Shown piece after piece: positions 1 to 8,364 of a stretch of DNA of 64,000 nt (positions are counted from its first letter, which is position 1; each line of letters begins with the position of its first letter). Source of the DNA: Granulicella sp. L56 (GTDB lineage: Bacteria > Acidobacteriota > Terriglobia > Terriglobales > Acidobacteriaceae); assembly GCF_009765835.1 (NCBI RefSeq), contig NZ_LMUS01000008.1:89998-153997 (forward strand). The letters run 5' to 3'. The translations under genes and the position numbers were made by a program. Under the pieces are notes generated by a model. That model was not told the origin of the DNA, searched no databases, and worked only from the letters and a program-made list of their open reading frames with translations.

Positions 1-3000
1 CGATTTCTACGGAATCCTTTGGATGTGTTGGCGCAGCAGATAGTGGCGGTGATTGCACATCCGCCGCTGGGTCTTGCGGATGCAGAAAGGCGGACGGCGC
101 ATAAGACGGATGAGGAAGAGAGCCCGGGGATCAGCTACGAGGCTCTGTTTGCGCTGATGCGGAGCGCGGCTCCGTTTGCGGGTTTGAGTAGGAGTGTCTT
201 CGACGGTGTGCTGGATATGCTGGCGGGGCGGTATCCGTCGGATGAGTTTGCGGAGCTGCGACCAAGGGTTACGTGGGACCGGACGCGAAACTGGATTACG
301 CCGCGTGCGGGGGTGAAGCGGATTGCGATTTTGAATGGCGGGACGATTCCGGATCGCGGAATGTATGGGGTTTTTCTTTCGGGGGAGCGGAGTAAGCTGG
401 TTCGCGTGGGCGAGCTGGATGAGGAGATGGTGTTCGAGACGAAGCCGGGCGAGGTGTTTACGCTGGGTGCTTCGGCGTGGAGGATTGACGAGATTACGCA
501 TGACCGCGTGCTGGTTTCGCCTGCTCCGGGTGAGGCGGGTAAGATGCCTTTCTGGCATGGAGACCGCGCGGGGAGGCCGCTGGAGTTTGGGCGCAGGATT
601 GGCGCACTGGTGCGGGAGCTGCGGGAGACTCCACGAAGTGTGGCAATTACTCGGCTGACACAGGAGCATGATCTGGAGGCTGGCGCGGCGGAGAATGTGC
701 TGCGGTATCTGGCCGATCAGGAGTTGGCTACGGTGATTGTGCCGGATGACCGGAATATTGTGATCGAGCGCGTCCGCGATGAGTTGGGTGACTGGCGCGT
801 GTGCGTGCTGACTCCGTTTGGCAGTAGGATTCATGCGCCTTGGGCGATGGCGGCTACAGCGAAGATTCGCGCGCATGGCGGGCCGGATGTAGAGACGATG
901 TGGAGCGAGGATGGGTTTGTGCTGCGGTTTCCGGAGACGGAAGAAGCTCCGGCGATTGAGCCGATTTTATTGCAGCCGGAAGAGGCTGCGGAGCTGGTGC
1001 TGCAACAGTTGGGATCGACGGCGCTGTTTGCGGCGAAGTTTAGGGAGAGTGCGGCGCGGGCTTTGCTGTTGCCGAGACGACGGATGGATGGGCGAACTCC
1101 GCTGTGGCAGCAGAGGAAGCGGTCGTATGACTTGCTGAGTGTGGCCAGCCGGTATCCTTCGTTTCCGATTTTGCTTGAAGCTTATCGCGAGTGCCTGCGG
1201 GATGTGTTCGATATGCCTGCGTTAATGGAGACGCTGCGGCTGATGGAGAACCGGTCGGTGAGGGTGCATACAGTGGATTCGCGGACGCCGAGCCCGTTTG
1301 CATCGGCGTTACTGTTCAGCTATGTGGCGAACTATATCTATGACGGCGATGCTCCGCTGGCAGAGAGGCGGGCGCAAGCGCTATCGATCGATCAGGACCA
1401 GTTACGGGAGTTGATGGGCGATGCCGATCTTCGCGAGTTGCTGGATGCGAATGCGATTGAGGAGACGGAGGAGCAGCTGCAATGCGTGGTGGAGAACTAC
1501 AAGGCGCGGACAATGGATGGGGTGCATGATCTGCTGTTGCGGCTTGGGGATTTGACGCGGGACGAATTACGAGCGCGATGTGTGAACGATGGGGTTGCTG
1601 AGAGTGTAGCGAAGCTGATGCGCGCACGGCGTGTACTTGAGGTGCAGTTCGCCGGAGGGAAGCGACTGATCGCGGTGGAGGATGCTGCGAAATATCGGGA
1701 TGCGCTTGGAGTGCCGCTGCCTCCGGGATTGCCTACGGCGTTTCTGGAGGCTGCTCCCGAGGCTGTGGTCGATCTGCTGCGGCGGTTTGCGCGGACCCAT
1801 GGGCCGTTTACTTCGCATGATGCCGTGGGGCGGTTTGATCTGCCAGTGGAGAGTGTTGACGCGGTTTTGCAGCGACTGGTGCAGGCGGGGCGAGTTGTGG
1901 AGGGTGGATTTCGTCCGGGTGGGATTCATCGCGAGTGGTGCGACAACGAGGTGCTGCGAACGATTCGGCGGAAGTCGCTGGCGCAGTTGCGTAAGGAGGT
2001 CGAGCCGGTGGAGCAGCGAACGCTGGCGCGGCTGCTGACGCGGTGGCAGGGTGTGGTGCAGCCGCGTCGTGGGTTGGATGCATTGCTGGATGTGATTGAG
2101 AATTTGCAGGGCGCTCCGCTGCCTGCTTCGATTCTGGAGACGGAGATTCTGCCGTCGCGCTTGACGGGATATAAGCCTGCCGATCTGGATACTTTGATTG
2201 CGGCAGGTGAGGTGGTTTGGGTTGGGCTCGATCCGATTGGCGAGAGGGATGGGCGGATTGGACTTTATCTGGCGGAGAAGTTGCCGGGACTTTGGAATGC
2301 AGGGAATAAAGATCAAGGTACGGCGATCAGTGAGCGAGGGGAGAAGGTGATTGCTTATCTGCGGGAACGGGGGGCTTCGTTCTTTCAGGATCTGCATGAT
2401 GGGGTTGGGGGGGGGTATCCGGGGGAGACGCTGGAGGCACTGTGGGAGCTGGTTTGGAGGGGGTTGGTGACAAACGATGGGATGGCTGCGCTGCGGGCTT
2501 ATTGTGAGCGGCCAGCCACGAGTGCGCGGAAGCAGCGGAGAGTGCATCAGCAGACGGGATTTCGTTCGCGGCGGACGACTCCGCCGACGGCGCAGGGGCG
2601 GTGGGCATTGCAGGCTGCGGCGTTTGCGGCTGATTGGTCGGCGACGGCGTGGAGCCATGCAATGGCGCAGCAGTTGTTGACGCGGTATGGTGTGGTATTT
2701 CGTGAGACGGCTCATGCGGAGAATTTGCCGGGGGGCTTTTCTGCGATCTATGACGTGATGAAAGCGTTGGAGGAGAGCGGGAAGATTCGTCGTGGATACT
2801 TTGCGGCGGATTTGGGGGCTACGCAGTTTGCTTTACCGGCAGCGGTGGATCTGCTGCGTTCGCTTCGGGTGCAGCAGGAGCCGGAGAAGCCGGAGATGTT
2901 ACAGTTGGCGGCTACCGATCCGGCGAATCCTTATGGAGCGCTGTTGCGATGGCCTGCTCCTCCCGATGCTGGGTCTTCGCTGACTCGCAGCGTAGGTGCT

Positions 3001-3330
3001 CAGGTGATTTTGCGCGATGGGGAGTTGGTGGCTTATCTGCGGCGGGGAAATCCTAATGTGCAGGTATTTCTGCCGGAGGAGGAGCCGCAGCGGTCGCATG
3101 TGATGCGGAGTCTGGCGGAGTTTCTGGTCAAGCGGGTGCAGTCGCTGGAGGATGAGAACAGTCATGCAGGAATGCTGATTGCGATGGTGAATGGGATTGT
3201 GGTTGCGGAGCATGCGATGGCGCGGGCGTTGCTGGATGCGGGATTTGCTGCTGGCGCGATGGGATTTAATGTGCGACGAGGGCTGCCGCCTTTGCCGGGT
3301 GCTCATGCTCAGGTGCGTCCCAATGCCTGA
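1..3330 (+). CDS. lhr: Lhr-type ATP-dependent helicase, C-terminal part (5' truncated by window)
   Basis: The reading frame is open from base 1 and begins with the motif RNPLDVLAQQIVA, which in bacterial Lhr (large helicase-related, superfamily 2) proteins lies just after the helicase core. The DEAD/DEAH motor motifs are therefore outside the window, and about 1109 residues of the winged-helix, beta-barrel and C-terminal domains are seen. Lhr is a 3'-5' translocating helicase of DNA repair. A TTG at 19 could be called as a start, but homology continues upstream of it, so the gene is partial and not a short protein. The stop overlaps the start of the next gene, a Nei/Fpg glycosylase, by 8 bases, which indicates translational coupling. 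A run of nine G residues lies inside the gene at 2407-2415. Confidence 0.9.
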   Translation, partial: RFLRNPLDVLAQQIVAVIAHPPLGLADAERRTAHKTDEEESPGISYEALFALMRSAAPFAGLSRSVFDGVLDMLAGRYPSDEFAELRPRVTWDRTRNWITPRAGVKRIAILNGGTIPDRGMYGVFLSGERSKLVRVGELDEEMVFETKPGEVFTLGASAWRIDEITHDRVLVSPAPGEAGKMPFWHGDRAGRPLEFGRRIGALVRELRETPRSVAITRLTQEHDLEAGAAENVLRYLADQELATVIVPDDRNIVIERVRDELGDWRVCVLTPFGSRIHAPWAMAATAKIRAHGGPDVETMWSEDGFVLRFPETEEAPAIEPILLQPEEAAELVLQQLGSTALFAAKFRESAARALLLPRRRMDGRTPLWQQRKRSYDLLSVASRYPSFPILLEAYRECLRDVFDMPALMETLRLMENRSVRVHTVDSRTPSPFASALLFSYVANYIYDGDAPLAERRAQALSIDQDQLRELMGDADLRELLDANAIEETEEQLQCVVENYKARTMDGVHDLLLRLGDLTRDELRARCVNDGVAESVAKLMRARRVLEVQFAGGKRLIAVEDAAKYRDALGVPLPPGLPTAFLEAAPEAVVDLLRRFARTHGPFTSHDAVGRFDLPVESVDAVLQRLVQAGRVVEGGFRPGGIHREWCDNEVLRTIRRKSLAQLRKEVEPVEQRTLARLLTRWQGVVQPRRGLDALLDVIENLQGAPLPASILETEILPSRLTGYKPADLDTLIAAGEVVWVGLDPIGERDGRIGLYLAEKLPGLWNAGNKDQGTAISERGEKVIAYLRERGASFFQDLHDGVGGGYPGETLEALWELVWRGLVTNDGMAALRAYCERPATSARKQRRVHQQTGFRSRRTTPPTAQGRWALQAAAFAADWSATAWSHAMAQQLLTRYGVVFRETAHAENLPGGFSAIYDVMKALEESGKIRRGYFAADLGATQFALPAAVDLLRSLRVQQEPEKPEMLQLAATDPANPYGALLRWPAPPDAGSSLTRSVGAQVILRDGELVAYLRRGNPNVQVFLPEEEPQRSHVMRSLAEFLVKRVQSLEDENSHAGMLIAMVNGIVVAEHAMARALLDAGFAAGAMGFNVRRGLPPLPGAHAQVRPNA

Positions 3331-4195
3331 GGGGGATACCATCTATCGTGCGGCGCGGGCTTTGCAGAGGGCGATTGGCGGCAAGGTGGTAACAAGATTT
3401 GAGACAGGGCTGGCAAAGCTGGCTCGGGTGAATGATGATGCGCCGCTGGTGGGGCGGGTGGTGGAGAAGGTGCAGTCGCGAGGGAAGTGGCTGCTGATTT
3501 ATTTTTCCGGCGACCTGATTCTGGTGACGCATATGTTGATGAGCGGAAGCTGGCATCTTTATCGGTCCGGTGAGCGATGGCGGATGGGGCGGACACGGAT
3601 GCGTGTGGTGATCCGCACGGTGGACTGGGAGGCGGTAGCGTTCAACGTGCCAATTGCGGAGTTTCATACGGCGCGGTCGTTAGAGCGAAGCAGCCAGGTG
3701 CCGAAGCTGGGGCCGGATATTCTGGCTGGCGAGTTTACGGTGGCGGGTGGGCTGGATCGGCTTGCTGCTTATGGACGGCAGAATCCTAATGCGGAGATTG
3801 GGGTGGTGCTGTTGAATCAGCGAGTGCTGGCGGGCTTGGGGAATGTTTATAAGAGCGAGGTGGCGTTTGCTGCGGGAGTGAATCCGTTTCGTGCGATGCG
3901 AACGATTACGCCGAAGGAGCTGGAAGCGATGGTGGACTTCGCGCAGCGCTATATGAAGGCTAACGTGGCGGACGGTAAAGGCGACGGGATTGTTACCTAC
4001 TCGGGCAATCGAAGGACGACCCATGCCATGAATCGCGAGGAGAGGCTTTGGGTGTATCGGCGGCAGGGGCAGGACTGCAGAAGGTGCGGCGCTACGGTGA
4101 TGATGCGAAGGCAGGGAGAGCAGGCGCGGTCAACGTATTGGTGTTCTGAGTGCCAGCCGTGGGTGGAAGAGAGAGTGGGCTTGTCGATAGACTGA
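3323..4195 (+). CDS. nei: Fpg/Nei family DNA glycosylase (endonuclease VIII-like)
   Basis: A 290-residue bifunctional DNA glycosylase/AP lyase that removes oxidised bases. The start at 3323 gives MPEGDTIYRAA, the family N-terminus whose Pro2 is the Schiff-base nucleophile and Glu3 the catalytic acid. An upstream in-frame start at 3191 would add a meaningless Arg/Trp-rich leader and bury Pro2. The helix-two-turn-helix segment (LAGLGNVYKSEV) and a C-terminal zinc finger with Cys252, Cys255, Cys274 and Cys277 are present. MPEGD rather than MPELPE points to the Nei side of the family. It overlaps lhr by 8 bases, so helicase and glycosylase are probably made together in one repair operon. Confidence 0.92.
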   Translation: MPEGDTIYRAARALQRAIGGKVVTRFETGLAKLARVNDDAPLVGRVVEKVQSRGKWLLIYFSGDLILVTHMLMSGSWHLYRSGERWRMGRTRMRVVIRTVDWEAVAFNVPIAEFHTARSLERSSQVPKLGPDILAGEFTVAGGLDRLAAYGRQNPNAEIGVVLLNQRVLAGLGNVYKSEVAFAAGVNPFRAMRTITPKELEAMVDFAQRYMKANVADGKGDGIVTYSGNRRTTHAMNREERLWVYRRQGQDCRRCGATVMMRRQGEQARSTYWCSECQPWVEERVGLSID

Positions 4196-4277
4196 TGCCG
4201 AAATTGCTCGGCTTATGGAGTATCGAGCCAACCGCAGGTCCTTTGACTTCACCTCATGCGATAAAACTGCGCGAGAC

Positions 4278-4294
4278 TCCGCTCAGGATGACAG
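4278..4294. repeat. possible short interspersed repeat (TCCGCTCAGGATGACAG)
   Basis: The 153-base gap between nei and the next gene contains TCCGCTCAGGATGACAG, which resembles short intergenic repeats I recall from several soil bacteria. I see no second copy in this window, so the repeat status is a guess. No gene is visible in the gap. Confidence 0.15.
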
Positions 4295-4348
4295 TTTCTG
4301 TATTTACCAGATATTTAAAACCCAACTATATATGTCGATACCGCCTAA

Positions 4349-4786
4349 TCAAAGGGAAGCTTTGGTAAGGTCGAGGGTCTGCCAGTCGCCGCGTTCGATG
4401 CCGGCCCGGATCTGTGCCGGGGTCTCGCCCTTCATGGTTTGCTGATAAGCGTAGGCAGCTTCTCTCATGCAGGTGGAGCAGGCAGCTCCGTGGGTGCCTT
4501 CGAAGCAGCTATGCAGACTATTGTGTCCCATTACGCGGTCGCAGTGGCAGTAGCAGGGCTCCTGATGCAGCACGTTGGGAATCTTTGCCGCCATCTTATA
4601 TACGGTCACCTGATAGGGGTGGGAGAAGTATTCTCCAGTGAGCTGGTCGCCGCTCAGGATGTGGGGCAAAGGCTTTTTGGAAGCAGTTGCGTTGTAGGCC
4701 GGAACGTCGTCGGAGGGGTTGGTCCACTGTGCGGACGCCGCCATGGTCACAAGTCCTAAGATCAGGCAGCCGAGAATTCGCTTCAT
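4349..4786 (-). CDS. secreted cysteine-rich protein of the PCYCYC/PCYCGC type
   Basis: A 145-residue protein with a signal peptide (MKRILGCLILGLVTMAASA, predicted cleavage before Gln20) and a Cys-rich core: Cys78, Cys80, Cys82, then GHNSLHSCF with Cys94, and Cys103/Cys106. The Pro-Cys-Tyr-Cys core followed by Gly-His and a later Cys-x2-Cys matches the PCYCYC family, whose function is not established; metal or thiol chemistry in the envelope is plausible. The start at 4786 is chosen because it begins the signal peptide; the in-frame extension to 4864 would precede it with unlikely sequence. A terminator-like hairpin lies just upstream, so the gene should have its own promoter in 4787-4862, although none is obvious. 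Confidence 0.75.
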   Translation of the reverse strand: MKRILGCLILGLVTMAASAQWTNPSDDVPAYNATASKKPLPHILSGDQLTGEYFSHPYQVTVYKMAAKIPNVLHQEPCYCHCDRVMGHNSLHSCFEGTHGAACSTCMREAAYAYQQTMKGETPAQIRAGIERGDWQTLDLTKASL

Positions 4787-4862
4787 GTCGCAAATGATAA
4801 ATGGCGTTGGGAGGGAAGTACAAATCGAAAGCTGTGCCGAACAAGAAGGTTGCGTAAAAGGC

Positions 4863-4900
4863 AAAAAAAAGGCGGCATGAACGATGCTTTGTTCATGCCG
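4863..4900 (-). terminator. Rho-independent terminator (minus strand)
   Basis: Inverted repeat CGGCATGAAC (4873-4882) / GTTCATGCCG (4891-4900) with an 8-base loop. Read on the minus strand it is followed by GCC and eight T residues. It isolates the PCYCYC-type gene from upstream minus-strand transcription and would form the 3' end of the candidate ncRNA. Confidence 0.75.
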
Positions 4901-4990
4901 GGAGGCCAGTGACGCAACTTGTGTCAGCCGGTGTTACCTGGTGCGGGCTGAAAAACTGTTCGGGCGGTTACTCACGCTTGCCGATGAATT
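4863..4990 (-). ncRNA. candidate small non-coding RNA, about 120-130 nt, unidentified
   Basis: On the minus strand an extended -10 (TGG-TATATT, + coordinates 4992-5000) precedes about 120 bases with no convincing ORF. These bases can form several local helices, for example CAGCC...GGCUG (about 4925-4952), and end in a perfect 10-bp hairpin followed by eight T residues at 4863. A second possible promoter, TTGACA at 5049-5054, would give an RNA of about 155 nt. The block is GC-rich while the DNA just upstream is AT-rich, which is typical of a stand-alone RNA gene. It does not resemble SRP RNA, tmRNA or RNase P RNA as I know them. It could also be a long 3' UTR of the fucosidase mRNA. Confidence 0.4.
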
Positions 4991-5240
4991 GAATATACCA
5001 CAATGCGTATCCAGCAAATGCAAAATATGTCTCATCATAGAAAAAACCTGTCAAAAGAGTGCTTAAAGGTCGAGATCGTGGTCTCAATTTATGCCACTTA
5101 GTTATTTTATATCTGCTACTTACAGGTATCGGCCAGGGCTGAGGAAAACTAGATAAAAATATATTCATAAAATGAACAATGCTGATTTTGAGTATTGAAA
5201 AATTGGAATTTTGCCTTTTTGAGGCGCAAAGCCGATTGAG
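4991..5240. other. AT-rich intergenic stretch without a gene
   Basis: About 250 bases that are clearly more AT-rich than the surrounding coding DNA. It holds the two candidate minus-strand promoters of the small RNA (TATATT at 4992-4997 and TTGACA at 5049-5054) and an imperfect inverted repeat GAGATCGTGGTCTC. The short frames crossing it lack ribosome-binding sites and homology that I can recognise. Confidence 0.5.
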
Positions 5241-6683
5241 TTATAGTCCGATGGGCTCGTTATAGATGCCGAACTCGGCAATTCCGGGTGGCTTGGTGGA
5301 GCCTTTTATGGTCAGGCGGACGCGCTCGGCGGTGACGGACTGGAACCGATCCAGTTGAAAGACGGCTGGACTCTTGCCGCTGGCGACGCTATTCCATTGG
5401 TTGTTCTGCCAATATTCGAGGCTGTAGGAGACGATGCGGCTTTGGGCTCCGTAATCCTGATTGAACCGCGGTTCAACTATGGAGGCAGTATTGAAGGACG
5501 TTGGCCGGTCAAAGGTGATTTCGATCCAGCCTGAGGTCTCGTTGTCGTCTGCGATCCAATAGGTTTCGTAGCTGTTGTCGTTGGCTAAATCGGGGCCGAT
5601 GCCTTCGGTATTGCGGCTGGCGAAGGATGGACGGGCAAAGGCCAGATTGCGTGTCGTGATGCCGACCGAGGGAGCGAGTTTTGGAGCGGGAGCCCGGTCT
5701 TTCCAGATGCGGCCTACTTCGGCAAGGCGTTCGACGGCATTTTGATCGAAGCGACCATCGCGATTGGGTGCTACGTTAATCAAAAGATTGCAGTGCTGTC
5801 GATTGAAGGGGACGAGCCAGTCGTTCACGATGGTATCGGCGGACTTGAGCTGCTCTGTGGGATAGCTCTCCTTCCAGAACCATTCGCTCTGCAATGTGGT
5901 TCCGGATTCTGAGGGGATGATGCTGTCGGACGAGATCTTCTGGCCAGCGTGCTGCTCGTACTGCTTGATGTCGGTGTAGCAGAGCGCGGAGCCGGGATAT
6001 TGCCCGGCGTTGTGATCGGCTACCAGGCAGTTGGGCTGATGACTCTTGATGTGGTCGTAAATCTCACGAAAAGGAACCTGATCGTAGGTGATCCGGCTCC
6101 AACCGGCGTTCCAGCCGTCGAAGATGATCGCGGTGATGTCTCCATAGTTGGTGAGCAGTTCGGAGAGCTGGGCTTTGATCATCTCGATCTTTTTAGGGGT
6201 GACCTGATAAGACCAGATGTTGGCGCGAAGGTCGAGGATGGAGAAGTAAAGGCAGACCTTAAGGCCATGTTTCCGGAATGAGTTTGCGTAGGCCGCGACG
6301 ACATCCTGGGTGAACGTCGCGTCCTTCACGCTGGGGCTGGTGGTCTTGGTGGGCCAGAGGCAGAAGCCGTCGTGATGCTTGGTGGTGAGGCAGCCGTAGG
6401 CCATTCCGGCAGAGCGAGCGGCCTGCGCCCATTGATCGGTGTCGAGATGGGCAGGGTTGAAGAGTTTGGGCGAGGCTTTGGGGTCGCCCCATTCACGCTG
6501 CTCGAACGTGGCCATGTTGAGGTGGAGGAAGATGCCGAAGCGGAGGTCCATGAACTCCTGCTGTAGTTCCAGCAGAGGCTTTGGAGTCTGCGGTATAGCG
6601 GTGGCCGCCAGAGCAGATTGTTTTGCGGCCAGAAGAGCTGCGGTTCCAGCAAGTCCATGAACAAACTCACGACGATTTGGCAT
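5241..6683 (-). CDS. GH29 alpha-L-fucosidase, exported, with C-terminal F5/8-type domain
   Basis: A 480-residue hydrolase releasing alpha-L-fucose from glycans. The N-terminus MPNRREF followed by a hydrophobic Ala-rich stretch is a Tat-type signal, so it probably acts in the periplasm or outside. GH29 hallmarks follow: RFGIFLHLN near residue 48, KHHDGF at 102-107, and IIFDGWNAGW with Asp189 as the likely nucleophile. The last 130 residues look like a discoidin/F5/8 carbohydrate-binding domain. The ATG at 6683 is preferred over a TTG at 6737, because the longer form places 18 residues before the twin arginines; neither has a strong ribosome site. Palindromes at 6764-6791 and 6816-6825 lie upstream and suggest sugar-responsive repression. 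Confidence 0.88.
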   Translation of the reverse strand: MPNRREFVHGLAGTAALLAAKQSALAATAIPQTPKPLLELQQEFMDLRFGIFLHLNMATFEQREWGDPKASPKLFNPAHLDTDQWAQAARSAGMAYGCLTTKHHDGFCLWPTKTTSPSVKDATFTQDVVAAYANSFRKHGLKVCLYFSILDLRANIWSYQVTPKKIEMIKAQLSELLTNYGDITAIIFDGWNAGWSRITYDQVPFREIYDHIKSHQPNCLVADHNAGQYPGSALCYTDIKQYEQHAGQKISSDSIIPSESGTTLQSEWFWKESYPTEQLKSADTIVNDWLVPFNRQHCNLLINVAPNRDGRFDQNAVERLAEVGRIWKDRAPAPKLAPSVGITTRNLAFARPSFASRNTEGIGPDLANDNSYETYWIADDNETSGWIEITFDRPTSFNTASIVEPRFNQDYGAQSRIVSYSLEYWQNNQWNSVASGKSPAVFQLDRFQSVTAERVRLTIKGSTKPPGIAEFGIYNEPIGL

Positions 6684-6763
6684 AGTTGGGGCAGGCTCCG
6701 GCAGGGAATGCGCCTTGAGGGAATTGGCGGATGCCAAAGTCTGTCATGGAGGGAGAAGCGTGG

Positions 6764-6791
6764 TCAAGCGCTTGAATATCTAATTATTCAA
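6764..6791. promoter_or_regulatory. overlapping palindromes upstream of the fucosidase (LacI-type operator candidate)
   Basis: TCAAGCGCTTGA (6764-6775) is a perfect 12-base palindrome with a GC centre, the form typical of LacI-family operators. It overlaps a second inverted repeat, TTGAATA (6772-6778) / TATTCAA (6785-6791). Both sit about 80-110 bases before the fucosidase start. Confidence 0.5.
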
Positions 6792-6815
6792 AATAGGTAT
6801 GAATTTATGCCTGAT

Positions 6816-6825
6816 TGAGCGCTTA
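6816..6825. promoter_or_regulatory. second AGCGCT-centred palindrome
   Basis: TGAGCGCTTA shares the AGCGCT core with the 6764 site, about 50 bases away, and overlaps the stop codon of the pterin dehydratase gene. Two spaced sites would suit looping or cooperative binding by a repressor. Confidence 0.3.
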
Positions 6826-7128
6826 TTTGGTATTTTTCTGAATATCGCTTTGCTCCGCGGAGATGCGGCCTGCCATGGCTGCATCGCGTTTGGTGATTCC
6901 ACCCGCATCGTGCGAGACGAGGGCGAGTTGGACACGGTTATAGCGGATATCGATGTCCGGGTGGTGATTGGCCTCTTCGGCGATGGCAGCGATGCGATTG
7001 ACGAATACCATTGCTCCGGGGAAGTCATGGAAGGTCCACTCTCGAACTAGTTTGCCTTCTTTCAGCGTCCACTCCGGATGAGCGCGCAATACATCTTCGA
7101 TTTCGGTTGGAGCTAATGCTTTTTTCAT
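6823..7128 (-). CDS. phhB: pterin-4-alpha-carbinolamine dehydratase
   Basis: A 101-residue enzyme that dehydrates 4a-hydroxytetrahydropterin, recycling the cofactor of aromatic amino-acid hydroxylases. The family signature is complete: His55-His56-Pro57 in EEANHHPDIDIRY, then His73 and a downstream Asp. The ATG at 7128 is chosen because GAGGTG stands 8 bases before it; a GTG at 7137 would overlap that ribosome site. The gene lies just downstream of the HD-GYP regulator on the same strand. No hydroxylase gene is seen nearby, so its partner is elsewhere or it acts as a moonlighting DCoH-like protein. Confidence 0.9.
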   Translation of the reverse strand: MKKALAPTEIEDVLRAHPEWTLKEGKLVREWTFHDFPGAMVFVNRIAAIAEEANHHPDIDIRYNRVQLALVSHDAGGITKRDAAMAGRISAEQSDIQKNTK

Positions 7129-7152
7129 AGCTGGCACCTCGCGGTTTTGATG

Positions 7153-8271
7153 CTATGCGTCGCGTCTACCGGGTGCAAGCATGGGGCGGCAGAAGGTAGA
7201 TGACAGGGCCGAAGTGGACATTCTGGCAACCTCGGCGCGCAGGTCGGTCCATGATTCGATGGGCATGGCGAGAAAGGCCTCAACGATGTCTGGGTCGAAC
7301 TGTTTGCCCGAGCATTGAGCGATCTCGGCGCAGGCGGCTTCGAAGGTCGTTCCTTTGCGGTAGGGGCGATCGGAGGTCATGGCGTCGAGAGCGTCGGCGA
7401 TGGCGAAGATGCGTGCACCCAGGGGGATGGCTTCACCGCGCAGGCCGCGAGGGTAGCCGCTGCCGTCGAAGCGTTCCTGATGCGCGTAGACAATCTCGGC
7501 GGCTTCGCGAAGGAAGGGGATCTTGCGCACCATCTCGTATCCACGCTCGCAGTGCTCGCGCATGGTGCTCATCTCGTCAGTGTTGAGCCGGCCGGGCTTG
7601 AGCAGGATGCTGTCAGGTGTGGCGATCTTGCCGATGTCATGCAGAAAGGCTCCGCGAGCGATGACGCGCAGCTCGTCAGTTTCGATGCCCATGGAGCGAG
7701 CGAGCGCGATGGTGTAGGCGGTGACGCGGCGAGAGTGGCCTTCGGTCTCTTCATCGCGCAGGTCGAGGGCGTCGCCCATGGCTTCGAGGGTGATGTCGTA
7801 GCTGCGTTCGAGATCTTGCATGGTGGAGCGGAGGCGTCCGGTGCGAGTGGAGACGATGGATTCGAGGTTGTGGCGATAGATGGCGTTTTGTTTTCGCAGG
7901 CGACCATGTTCCATCGCGCGCAGGATGACGCTTTCGAGTTCGGCGTGGGAGAAGGGCTTGAGAAGATAATCGATTGCGCCGCGACGAAAGGCGCTGGTGG
8001 CGATCTGGGTGTCGTTGATGGCGGTGCAGATGACGACGGGAATAGCGGGATAATCGAAGGAGATATCGTCGAGCAGGCTGAGGCCGTCGGTTCCGGGCAT
8101 GATGATGTCGGTGAGGACGAGATCGTAGTCGGGGTCCTGCTGCAGCCGGGCGAGCGCTTCGTCGGCGCTCTCGGTGGCCGTTATGGTGTGACCATTGTGC
8201 TCGAGCAATGCTGCCAGAGTTTGGCGCACAGAGGCTTCGTCATCGACGATCAGGATTCGTTTCTGCAGCAT
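7153..8271 (-). CDS. response regulator with HD-GYP cyclic-di-GMP phosphodiesterase output
   Basis: A 372-residue protein with an N-terminal receiver domain (acidic pair Asp10/Asp11, phospho-acceptor Asp55 in LVLTDIIMPG, Lys105), a linker helix, and an HD-GYP domain from about residue 155. The catalytic elements are present: His211-Asp212 with Lys215 in FLHDIGK, His264 in AHQERFDG, and the Gly-Tyr-Pro triplet at 272-274. It should hydrolyse cyclic-di-GMP in response to phosphorylation. No cognate kinase is adjacent, so it is an orphan regulator; it lies between glmU and phhB on the same strand. Confidence 0.9.
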   Translation of the reverse strand: MLQKRILIVDDEASVRQTLAALLEHNGHTITATESADEALARLQQDPDYDLVLTDIIMPGTDGLSLLDDISFDYPAIPVVICTAINDTQIATSAFRRGAIDYLLKPFSHAELESVILRAMEHGRLRKQNAIYRHNLESIVSTRTGRLRSTMQDLERSYDITLEAMGDALDLRDEETEGHSRRVTAYTIALARSMGIETDELRVIARGAFLHDIGKIATPDSILLKPGRLNTDEMSTMREHCERGYEMVRKIPFLREAAEIVYAHQERFDGSGYPRGLRGEAIPLGARIFAIADALDAMTSDRPYRKGTTFEAACAEIAQCSGKQFDPDIVEAFLAMPIESWTDLRAEVARMSTSALSSTFCRPMLAPGRRDA

Positions 8272-8364
8272 GGATAGGCACTTTTGCGCAGTAGCGCAGC
8301 CCGCGCGTTCGATGGACAGAAACGAGCGGCTTACCTGTTCTTATCGGCGGGACTGGCGGTTACA

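Noticed and set aside
3191..3322. N-terminal extension of the Nei/Fpg protein
   Set aside because: The catalytic Pro must be residue 2; the extension overlaps lhr and has no sense as protein.
7315..8277. Long open frame antisense to the HD-GYP regulator
   Set aside because: It is a codon-bias shadow; the minus strand encodes a complete, motif-bearing regulator, and the plus frame gives Gly/Ala/Val/Asp-rich sequence without family features.
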